DNA from: Paenibacillus abyssi
Lineage (GTDB): Bacteria > Bacillota > Bacilli > Paenibacillales > Paenibacillaceae
Direction: 5' to 3'
Assembly (NCBI RefSeq): GCF_014640295.1
Contig: NZ_BMGR01000005.1
Coordinates: 186,001-250,000, forward strand
Length of the DNA: 64,000 nt
The notes below the pieces were generated by a model. It saw nothing but the letters and a program-made list of their open reading frames with translations. It ran no database searches and was not told where the DNA came from. Position 1 is the first letter of the stretch; each line of letters starts with the position of its first letter. The position numbers and the translations under genes are program-made. Shown here piece after piece: positions 8,833-16,525 of this stretch.

Positions 8833-9990
8833 CTACTGCATAGCATCCTTGATCACCGGCAGGAGACTCCCGGATATCTCCACATTTTCCTCCGTCGAAT
8901 AAAAACGATAATTAGATAAATGGGCCGGATCGATTGCCAGGTTCTTGGAAACCGGAGGGACATCTGCACGTCTGCTGTTAAGCAGCACATTCTGGGTGAC
9001 TTTGATTTGGGTCTCTTTAGACAGCAGCCAGTTAATATACAGCTTTGCCGCATTCGGATGCGGTGCATCCTTTAATAAATAGAGGCCGCCCAGTCCTGAT
9101 GCCGCCGGCATAACTTTGTCTTCCAGCGCCGTTACATTTTTACCAAGACCCTGCTTGACGAATGGTACCAGCTGGGTATCATTAAAGCCGATCGCGATCG
9201 GATACTTGCCGCGCACGACCCACTCCGCCTGCTGGCGTTTGTCATCCGTAACAACCACTTCCTGCATGGACAACAGGTCATGTACAAACTGCTCTCCGTA
9301 CATAAAACCGAGATTGCCAAATGAACTAAACGAAGCGCCTCCCGTAGGCGTCTGCATAACGATCTTATTTTTGAATTTTGGATCAAGCAGTTGTTCCGAA
9401 GATTGAAGCTCAGATTCTGGAATAAAGTCGCGATTCACAAATACAGTCGGTGATAGGTATACCGTATAGGAGGGCATGAATTTTTTTTCTTTGTCATGAA
9501 ACAAACCGTTTAATCCGCCGATCCACTTACTGTCATCGGCAATTTCAGGCAGCAGCACCGGAAGGATCGGCTCCAAGAAACCGTCGTTTTTCGCCTGGTA
9601 ACCTTGCAATTCCACCCCGCCGGCTCTTACATCCCACAGGTATTGCCCAAGCTCGCGCTCCTTCCTGACTTTAGGCCAAAAATCACGCCCGTTAGCGCCT
9701 GTATACTCGACTTTAATTTCCGGATATTCCTGCTGGAACAAATCGACCAGCGATTTCCTCCATACTTCGCTCGGATCACCGGACATCACCAGCCTGCCCT
9801 CTTTTTTTGCCGCTGCGACGATATCGTCCCAATCACCGGCTTCCTCTGTTTCCCCGCTCTCCACTTCCTCTTGAACCGCAACGGAAGCCTTGGGCTCCGG
9901 ATTTGTCATCGCGCTCGAACCGCACGCCGTAATCACAAGCAATAGACTGAGAATAACGACTAGTTTGCCGAACCCATTTTTATTTGACAT
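8833..9990 (-). CDS. Extracellular solute-binding lipoprotein, FbpA/PotD-like
   Basis: About 385 residues. The signal peptide ends in the lipobox ITAC (about residues 19-22), so the mature protein is a lipid-anchored binding protein on the outer face of the membrane. After an acidic linker the DWDDIVAAAKKEGRLVMSG stretch is typical of the start of iron(III)-type (family 6) binding proteins. The usual tyrosine pair for bare iron(III) is not evident to me, and such proteins also bind organic acids or sugars. An open frame extends to 10035, but ATG at 9990 has a better-spaced AGAGGGG site. It most likely serves the permease/ATPase pair at 2901-5788. Confidence 0.85.
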   Translation of the reverse strand: MSNKNGFGKLVVILSLLLVITACGSSAMTNPEPKASVAVQEEVESGETEEAGDWDDIVAAAKKEGRLVMSGDPSEVWRKSLVDLFQQEYPEIKVEYTGANGRDFWPKVRKERELGQYLWDVRAGGVELQGYQAKNDGFLEPILPVLLPEIADDSKWIGGLNGLFHDKEKKFMPSYTVYLSPTVFVNRDFIPESELQSSEQLLDPKFKNKIVMQTPTGGASFSSFGNLGFMYGEQFVHDLLSMQEVVVTDDKRQQAEWVVRGKYPIAIGFNDTQLVPFVKQGLGKNVTALEDKVMPAASGLGGLYLLKDAPHPNAAKLYINWLLSKETQIKVTQNVLLNSRRADVPPVSKNLAIDPAHLSNYRFYSTEENVEISGSLLPVIKDAMQ

Positions 9991-10133
9991 CAGATTGCAC
10001 CCCTCTCCATCAGGAATTTTTGAACACGCTTTCAATTCGTCATTACGGCTAGGATTTCCTTTTCCAGCACATTAAGAAAACTTAATCGTTCGATAAATAT
10101 CCGTGCCAACGATTCCGACAACATCGTCAGGCA

Positions 10134-11045
10134 TTATTTAAAACCGATAATCAAACATGCTCCGCCTGTAATCAGTCCCAGACTCATCCAAAATACGGCG
10201 CCAAACTTCTCATCATCCCGCAGCATCAGATAGCTTAACACGGCCGTCCAGATTGGAGCTGTAGCAACCAGAGCGCTTACGTAAGGTACAAATAACATTT
10301 TTAGCGCGTAGAAATTGGTCAACTGGGCCGCCCCCGCATAACAGGAAGCCAGCACCAAATTTTTATCCAGTGATTTGTAGTGACTCCGGTGTCTTGCAAT
10401 GAGCTCTCCCCTAAACGTTAAAAACACTAACATAGCCAGCCAGGCGCCTAAAGTGGAAAATCCCGTGGCCACGATCATATCGGTATAATGCAGGATGGAA
10501 ACTGCGCGGACAATATCGGCTGTCGCAAACAAGAGCGCTGCGGCCACTCCCAGGATAATCCCTTTATACCAACGGCGGTTACGAAGTAATGTTTCCGTTT
10601 CAGGCGTAGAATTCGGGATCTCCTCCTTTCTCCATCCAGAAAGCCAGATTCCCGCGACAATGGTACAAACGCCGATAAAAGAAAATAAGGTAGGCAGCTG
10701 ATAGAAAAAGAGAAATGCCAGCACAATCGTAAATAAGGGGGCGGAGTTTTTAATCAGACTTGCCCGGGAAGGCCCAATTAAAGCGATAGAGTTAAATAGA
10801 CCCCATCGCCCTAAAAATGTGCCTAAAACACCCACAAGCATAAATAGCAGAATTGTTGAAAAATTAGGCCATGGCGTACCCTGTACATATTTTGTCATGA
10901 TGCCAAGCGGAAAAAAGAATACGAAATTCAAGGTCACGGTAAGCACAATCGCCTGCAGGCCCGTAATTCCTCTCGATGCTTTCCGGTTGTAAATATTGCA
11001 AAGCGCGAATAACACTGCTGTGACAAAGGATAAGAATACACCCAT
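10134..11045 (-). CDS. EamA/DMT-family transporter
   Basis: About 303 residues with ten predicted membrane helices in two EamA repeats, the fold of drug/metabolite transporters. The first repeat starts at once (GVFLSFVTAVLFALCNIYNRK) and the second near residue 155. A longer frame up to 11129 would overlap the aldehyde dehydrogenase by 65 bases; ATG at 11045 gives a proper start for helix 1 and only a purine-rich (GAGAGAAG) weak ribosome site. Its end lies about 140 bases before the binding-protein start. Probable role: export or import of a pathway metabolite. Confidence 0.82.
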   Translation of the reverse strand: MGVFLSFVTAVLFALCNIYNRKASRGITGLQAIVLTVTLNFVFFFPLGIMTKYVQGTPWPNFSTILLFMLVGVLGTFLGRWGLFNSIALIGPSRASLIKNSAPLFTIVLAFLFFYQLPTLFSFIGVCTIVAGIWLSGWRKEEIPNSTPETETLLRNRRWYKGIILGVAAALLFATADIVRAVSILHYTDMIVATGFSTLGAWLAMLVFLTFRGELIARHRSHYKSLDKNLVLASCYAGAAQLTNFYALKMLFVPYVSALVATAPIWTAVLSYLMLRDDEKFGAVFWMSLGLITGGACLIIGFK

Positions 11046-11064
11046 AGATCCGCTTCTCTCTGTC

Positions 11065-12561
11065 CTATAAAGAGACATTGATCGTTTTGATTTGCGTATA
11101 GCTGAGCATTTCCTCGATGCTGTTTTCAACGCCGATCCCGCTCTGCTTGTAACCTCCGAAAGGTGTGCCGATAAAGCGGGAGGAGCTGTCGTTGATCCAA
11201 ATGTAACCCGTCTCCAAACGGGTAGCTATACGGTATGCGCGCCGAATGTCGTTCGTCCATATGCTGGCTGTCAAGCCGTATTCGCTGTCATTGGCAAGCC
11301 GCAGAACCTCCTCTTCATCCGACCAGGGAATCACCGCGATCACAGGCCCGAATACTTCCTCGACCGCAATTTCCATCTCCGGAGTCACCTGATCCAGCAC
11401 CGTAGGCAGATAAAAGTATCCTTTATCAAACGGAGCCTTCTCCTCCCTGCATCCGCCGGTCACCACACGCGCGCCTTCAGCGACAGCCCGCTTCACAAAT
11501 CCGTCGACCCGCTGTAAATGGGCCTCTGAGATTAAAGCTCCCATCTGACAGCCAGGTTCGCTGGGCATGCCTATTTTTATGTTCGCCACTTCTTCTGCAA
11601 GCTTGCTTACAAAATCCGCAACCATCGATTCATGCACAAAAATCTTCGATGTCGACCCGCACGACTGTCCTTGCGAAACATCGAAATTCATGCCTTTCAC
11701 CGCTGATTTCACGACTTCGCCCAGATCCGCATCCGGGAACACCAACATCGGATTTTTTCCGCCGAGCTCCAAGGACACAACCTTCATGCCCTCAGCAGCG
11801 GTCTGCAGCACTTTCCTTCCGGTTGTGAACCCCCCCGTGAAAGCGATTCGTTTTATTTCCGGATGGCGTACCAGAGCATCACCCGCATTCCGGCCGTCGC
11901 CGGTGATGATGTTCAAGACGCCCGGGGGCAATATCTGGTTAGCCAGCTTTCCGAAGATCAAAGGTGAGATCGGCGTTTGGTCTGCGGGCTTCAAAACCAC
12001 CGTATTTCCGGCCGCCAAAGGAGCGGCAATCTTGCCGGCGGCAAACATGATGGGATGGTTAAATGGGATAATCCGGGCGACAACGCCATACGGTTCGCGA
12101 TGTGTACTGTGCAGCATCGCACCGCTGAAGGGCAGCGTATCCCCTTTCATCTCCAGCACTAAACCGGCGAAGTAGCGGATTTGCCTGGCGGCCGCCACAA
12201 TGTCCGTTTTCATCGCGGATACCGGGTTACCGCTGTCGATGGCGTCGATAGCGGCCAGATACTCGATATTTTCTTCCAGCAGATCGGCCAGCTTAAGCAG
12301 CAGCCGGCCGCGCTGCACGGGAGGTGTATGCTTCCAGGTTTTTAACGCTCTACCCGCCGCTTGAACGGCTTCATTCACATCCTCGGCGGTCGCGGCCGGA
12401 ACTTTCGCCAACAGTTCACCGTCTGCAGGATGGTATACATCCATCCACTGTCCCGATCTGCTCTCGACCCACTGTCCACCGATCAGCATCGGATAAAACA
12501 ACGTTTCCCGTATTTCCTTTAAAGGATCCGACAACGGCAATTCATGATGAGCGTTCCTCAT
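11065..12561 (-). CDS. NAD(P)-dependent aldehyde dehydrogenase
   Basis: A 498-residue member of the aldehyde dehydrogenase superfamily. Visible motifs: PFNHPIMFAAGKIAAPLAAGN in the cofactor domain, FTGGFTTGRKV for the NAD loop, the general base in SLELGGKNP, and the catalytic cysteine in QGQSCGSTSK. EEVFGPV and the C-terminal FGGYKQSG are also present. It oxidises an aldehyde to the acid; in this cluster a semialdehyde or aromatic aldehyde is likely, for example one released by the DapA-like aldolase at 19893-20801. A GGAGGG site precedes the ATG at 12561. Confidence 0.93.
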   Translation of the reverse strand: MRNAHHELPLSDPLKEIRETLFYPMLIGGQWVESRSGQWMDVYHPADGELLAKVPAATAEDVNEAVQAAGRALKTWKHTPPVQRGRLLLKLADLLEENIEYLAAIDAIDSGNPVSAMKTDIVAAARQIRYFAGLVLEMKGDTLPFSGAMLHSTHREPYGVVARIIPFNHPIMFAAGKIAAPLAAGNTVVLKPADQTPISPLIFGKLANQILPPGVLNIITGDGRNAGDALVRHPEIKRIAFTGGFTTGRKVLQTAAEGMKVVSLELGGKNPMLVFPDADLGEVVKSAVKGMNFDVSQGQSCGSTSKIFVHESMVADFVSKLAEEVANIKIGMPSEPGCQMGALISEAHLQRVDGFVKRAVAEGARVVTGGCREEKAPFDKGYFYLPTVLDQVTPEMEIAVEEVFGPVIAVIPWSDEEEVLRLANDSEYGLTASIWTNDIRRAYRIATRLETGYIWINDSSSRFIGTPFGGYKQSGIGVENSIEEMLSYTQIKTINVSL

Positions 12562-12609
12562 ATCCTGTTCACCCTCCTTGGCTGTTTCATCCCGGCCACT
12601 CGAATCCGT

Positions 12610-13683
12610 TTATTTACTTAAACTTTTCACAATGGTGAAATCGACGGCATCCGTAACTTCACCTTTAAATTCGGTGCCCGTCTCCGCAGTCACCTCTTGT
12701 ATTTCCTCCGCAAAGACTTCTTCTTCCATCGTGCCGTCTTTTGAAATCAAAATAACGATATCCTCGTAGGCTCCCTCGGCAAGCTCCGGCTTCAACTCCC
12801 AGAACGTTTCAATGAAGGCGATCGTTTCTTCACGGTTTTCAACAATGTACTTCATGCTCTCTAAAGTGGCTTGAAGCATGCTGGTTACTTCTTCCTTGTT
12901 GTTTTCCAGATATTTGCCGTCAACGGAGACGCCCGCATTCCCGCGCTTAAGCACGTCAATCGAATTTTTCAGACGGGGATATCCTTCTTGTTCCGCCATT
13001 TGACTGTAAGGCGGAGACAGGATCGCACCTTGGGCCGCACCTTGAACTAACGATTGGTAGCTGTTCGCTGTTGTGGAGGAACTGACGATATTCACCGATT
13101 TAATCGGGTCCATGCCGGCGTTTTGGAGAATCATTTTTAAGGCGTAATGATCTGTAGCGCCGGAATTAGTAACCATGACCGTCTTGCCTGTAAGATCTTG
13201 TTCGGACTTTATATCCTTTGCGCCGAACAAGCTGAAGGCCAGGTTATCCAACGTCACCATGACCACCTTCAAATCCGACCCGCCGGTAACGACCGAACGG
13301 AGAGAAGAGCCCAAAGACCCCGTATACGGAACTTCTCCGCTGATGGAAGCGGCGACGGCAGCGCTTGGTTTTAATACTTGAATATTGAGATCGATTCCGG
13401 CTTCTTTGTATATCCCCTTTTCCACACCGATATAGTGCGGCAGAAACACCAGACTTTTCGCGGGAACGCTGATACTGATTTTTTTAAGGTCTACAGCCTT
13501 TTCCGGTGCTGCAGAAGCGGCTTTACTCGCTTCCGCCCCATTGGCAGCGCTTTCTTTAATGCCGGTGCTTTCTTTAGGGGCAGTGCTTTCACCACCGGAA
13601 ACGGGTGCTGTCGATTGACCGCATGCTGTAGATAAGAAAACCATCAACAGCAGCACAACGATGATCGAGGATCGTGCTTTCAT
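12610..13683 (-). CDS. NMT1/SsuA-type substrate-binding lipoprotein, copy 1
   Basis: About 357 residues. The signal peptide ends in the lipobox STAC, followed by a low-complexity Ser/Glu/Ala linker of about 45 residues and an NMT1-like periplasmic-binding fold (KKISISVPAKSLVFLPHYIGVEKGIYKEAGIDLN). This family binds sulfonates, nitrate, taurine, pyrimidine precursors and also aromatic acids. ATG at 13683 is chosen because GGAAGGTG sits about 5 bases upstream; the ATG at 13698 lies within that site. Its nearest relative is the next gene, so two binding proteins share one permease and ATPase. Confidence 0.88.
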   Translation of the reverse strand: MKARSSIIVVLLLMVFLSTACGQSTAPVSGGESTAPKESTGIKESAANGAEASKAASAAPEKAVDLKKISISVPAKSLVFLPHYIGVEKGIYKEAGIDLNIQVLKPSAAVAASISGEVPYTGSLGSSLRSVVTGGSDLKVVMVTLDNLAFSLFGAKDIKSEQDLTGKTVMVTNSGATDHYALKMILQNAGMDPIKSVNIVSSSTTANSYQSLVQGAAQGAILSPPYSQMAEQEGYPRLKNSIDVLKRGNAGVSVDGKYLENNKEEVTSMLQATLESMKYIVENREETIAFIETFWELKPELAEGAYEDIVILISKDGTMEEEVFAEEIQEVTAETGTEFKGEVTDAVDFTIVKSLSK

Positions 13684-13729
13684 AAGGTCACCTTCCATAA
13701 CCAGGTTTATTTATTGCTTTTCCGGTACA

Positions 13730-14761
13730 CTACTGTGCAAGACTCTTCACAATACGAAAGTCGACCGCATCGGAAACCTTTATTTTACTCGTGCTGTTGG
13801 TCTCCTTCAGAATCTCATTGATTTCCTCCATGAATACCTCTTCCGCCAATGTTCCGTCATCGGAAAACAGCACAACCGTGTCCGCGTACGCGCCTTTTGC
13901 CAGCTCCGGATCGATTTCGAAAAATTCACTGATAAAAGAAATCACTTCCTGCTCATTTTCCTTAATGTACTTCATGCTTTTTAACGTTGCCCGAATCATC
14001 TTTTCTACTTCTTCCCCGTTCTGTTGCAGATATTCGGTTGTCACGGAAATCCCTGCATTTCCGCGCTGGATAACGTCAATCGCGTTTTTCAAACGGGGAA
14101 ACCCTTCCTGTTCAGCCATCTGGCTGTAAGGGGGTGAAAGCACAGCGCCCTGGGATGCGCCTCCCAATAAACCTTGATAGCTATTAGCGGTTGTTGAGGA
14201 GCTGACGGCATTTAAAAAGGTGTTTGGGTCAAGGCCTTCCTTCTCCAGCATCTTCTTCAACACATAGTTGTCGGAACCCGTCGTATTCGTTACCATAACA
14301 GCCTTGCCTTTGAGATCCTGTATGGAGCCGATATCTTTAGCGGCAAACAAGCTAAAGCCCAGCTTATCCAGGGTCACCATGACTACCTTCAGGCCGGATC
14401 CGCCGGTGATGGTCGAACGAAAAGTAGAGCCCAAAGAACCCGTATAAGGAACTTCACCGCTAATCGCAGCGGCTACGGCGGCGCTTGCTTTCAAGACGCT
14501 TACCGAAAGATCGATGCCCTCTTCTGCATACATCCCTTTTTCGACCCCCATATAGAGGGGCAGAAACGCCAAGCTTTTGGCGGGAACGCTTATCGTCAGC
14601 TTTTTGAGCTCCTTGGGAGCATCCTTGCTTTGTTGATTAGAGGTATTGCCGTCTTCCGAATTCCCGTTACGGACAGTGACAGTCGCCTTCTGGCCGCAAG
14701 CTGACAGCAAAAGAGAGAGTAATACGATCATCGAAAAATAAAAGCGCTTATTTCTAATCAT
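13730..14761 (-). CDS. NMT1/SsuA-type substrate-binding lipoprotein, copy 2
   Basis: A 343-residue paralogue of the gene just downstream, closely similar over the mature domain (for example SSSTTANSYQ, GAVLSPPYSQMAEQEGFPRL). Lipobox LSAC after a short signal peptide; the linker to the binding domain is shorter than in copy 1. The start has GAGGGGG about 8 bases upstream. Lying directly after the ATPase gene, it is the binding protein of a NitT/TauT importer. Duplication may widen the range of ligands. Confidence 0.88.
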   Translation of the reverse strand: MIRNKRFYFSMIVLLSLLLSACGQKATVTVRNGNSEDGNTSNQQSKDAPKELKKLTISVPAKSLAFLPLYMGVEKGMYAEEGIDLSVSVLKASAAVAAAISGEVPYTGSLGSTFRSTITGGSGLKVVMVTLDKLGFSLFAAKDIGSIQDLKGKAVMVTNTTGSDNYVLKKMLEKEGLDPNTFLNAVSSSTTANSYQGLLGGASQGAVLSPPYSQMAEQEGFPRLKNAIDVIQRGNAGISVTTEYLQQNGEEVEKMIRATLKSMKYIKENEQEVISFISEFFEIDPELAKGAYADTVVLFSDDGTLAEEVFMEEINEILKETNSTSKIKVSDAVDFRIVKSLAQ

Positions 14762-14790
14762 CCCGCTATCCCCCTCAACCTATAATGGGC

Positions 14791-15618
14791 CTACTCATTT
14801 GACTCCTCTTTAATCAATGCCCAGATCCGGTCTTCGTACTCCAAAAATTTCGGATCGCGTTTAATGGTTTCGTCGCGCGGCCGGGGAAAATCGATCGGAA
14901 TGATTTCTTTGATGCGGCCGGGGCCCTTGGAGAGGACCACCACCCGATCGGCCAAATAAATGGCTTCATTGATTTGATGGGTAATGAACAGCGCGGTTTT
15001 CTTATTCTCCTGCCATATCCGCAAGAGCTCATGCTGCATCATCTCTCTGGTTTGGGCGTCGAGCGCAGCAAATGGCTCGTCAAGCAGAAGCAGCTGCGGG
15101 TCTGCGACAAGCGCGCGCGCCAGATTGACACGCTGCTGCATGCCCCCTGATAACTCATGGGGATAACGCTGCTCATAGCCGGACAGCCCGACCAGACTGA
15201 TCATCTTTTTGGCCCGCTCCAGCGCTTCCTTTTTGGGTACGCCCCAAAGCTCAATGCCATACGTCACATTTCTTATAATCGTACGCCATGGCAGAAGCGC
15301 AGCAGATTGAAATACTACCGACAGATCTTTGCAGGGGCCCGTGATCGGCTTGCCGTCGAGACTCAGATTGCCTCCACTGTGCTTCAGAAGACCTGCTACC
15401 GCACTGAGAAACGTAGATTTTCCGCATCCGCTCGGCCCGACAATACATACGAACTCATTCTCTGCAATCGTAAGTGTGATATCCTCTACGGCAAGATGAT
15501 ACTCCCCTGTCCGTTTGACAAAGTACTCGATTTGCACCCGATTTGCGATCAGCTTATTCTTCGCCGCATCCAACCTTCGCTCTGTGGTTACCGCCGAAGC
15601 TAAAGAATTCTGAGCCAT
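14791..15618 (-). CDS. ABC importer ATPase, SsuB/TauB/NrtD type
   Basis: A 275-residue ATPase with Walker A GPSGCGKSTF, signature LSGGMQQRVNLARAL, Walker B LLLLDEPFAALD and switch histidine in FITHQINEA. The sequence around SLVGLSGYEQRYPHELSGG is characteristic of nitrate/sulfonate/taurine importers. It lacks the C-terminal TOBE domain, as expected for this family. The start carries GGGAGG about 7 bases upstream. It pairs with the permease at 15663-16508 and the two binding proteins. Confidence 0.92.
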   Translation of the reverse strand: MAQNSLASAVTTERRLDAAKNKLIANRVQIEYFVKRTGEYHLAVEDITLTIAENEFVCIVGPSGCGKSTFLSAVAGLLKHSGGNLSLDGKPITGPCKDLSVVFQSAALLPWRTIIRNVTYGIELWGVPKKEALERAKKMISLVGLSGYEQRYPHELSGGMQQRVNLARALVADPQLLLLDEPFAALDAQTREMMQHELLRIWQENKKTALFITHQINEAIYLADRVVVLSKGPGRIKEIIPIDFPRPRDETIKRDPKFLEYEDRIWALIKEESNE

Positions 15619-15662
15619 ATGATCCCTCCCTTAAGGCAGCGTATTTGTTTACCGTTTGTGGA

Positions 15663-16508
15663 CTACGAACGATCGGGACGCCACTTGTCAAAAATACGTT
15701 CCACCCGCACCAGCAGCTCTGATGCAGCGATCCCAATCCCGGCAATAATTAAAACACACACGAAAAGCAGATCCGTTCGAAACATAGTTCCGGCCTCCAT
15801 AAGCCGGTATCCGATGCCTGCGTTGGCCGCATACATTTCTCCGACAACGATACCGATCAGCCCCAAGCCGATACCAAGGCGCAGCCCTGAAATAATAGAC
15901 GGAATGGCGCCAGGCAGAATGATCGTCCGGAAAATTTGCAGATCGCTGGCATTAAAAGCGCGGGCGACCTTGACCAGGTTTTGGTCAATTGTACGGACAC
16001 CGGTCATCGTATTGACGACAAACGGGATCACGGACATCATAAAGATAATTGCGATTTTCGACCCCATACCGATACCAAGCCATATAATCAATACCGGAAG
16101 GAAGGCAATACGAGGCGTGCTGTAAAAGAACGAGACAAACGGATCGAGAATGGCGCGTACTCTCCAGTACCATCCCATCAATAAACCGATAGGAACCCCA
16201 ACGATCAGGGCTAAAAGGTAGCCGGAGAAAAATTCGATCCCGCTGATTCTTAAATCATTCCATATTAATCCGGATTCGACATAGGCGACTCCGGCAGCCC
16301 ATACTCTGGAAGGGGAACTGATAAACATCGGATTAAATATACCGCTTGCACCGAGGATTTCCCAAACGACAAAGAAAAGAAAAATCGCCCCCCCGCCAAG
16401 AATCTCCCGCTCCCGCTTGAAGTAAAAAGCTTTAAAACCATTTGTTCGCGTTCTCTTTAACCTGTTTGTAGTGTTTGCAGTCGGCTTGACTTGAATATTC
16501 TCAGCCAC
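15663..16508 (-). CDS. ABC importer permease, SsuC/TauC type
   Basis: A 281-residue inner-membrane protein with about six helices and the EAA-like coupling loop DQNLVKVARAFNASDLQIFRTIILPGAIPSI split across about residues 174-205. Starts at GTG 16508 with GAGGAGG about 7-8 bases upstream. It forms the channel of the NitT/Tau-type importer with the ATPase just downstream. The gene begins only 17 bases after the AAA+ ATPase gene ends, so both are probably on one message. Confidence 0.9.
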   Translation of the reverse strand: MAENIQVKPTANTTNRLKRTRTNGFKAFYFKREREILGGGAIFLFFVVWEILGASGIFNPMFISSPSRVWAAGVAYVESGLIWNDLRISGIEFFSGYLLALIVGVPIGLLMGWYWRVRAILDPFVSFFYSTPRIAFLPVLIIWLGIGMGSKIAIIFMMSVIPFVVNTMTGVRTIDQNLVKVARAFNASDLQIFRTIILPGAIPSIISGLRLGIGLGLIGIVVGEMYAANAGIGYRLMEAGTMFRTDLLFVCVLIIAGIGIAASELLVRVERIFDKWRPDRS

Positions 16509-16525
16509 TTTGTAAACCTCCTCTC

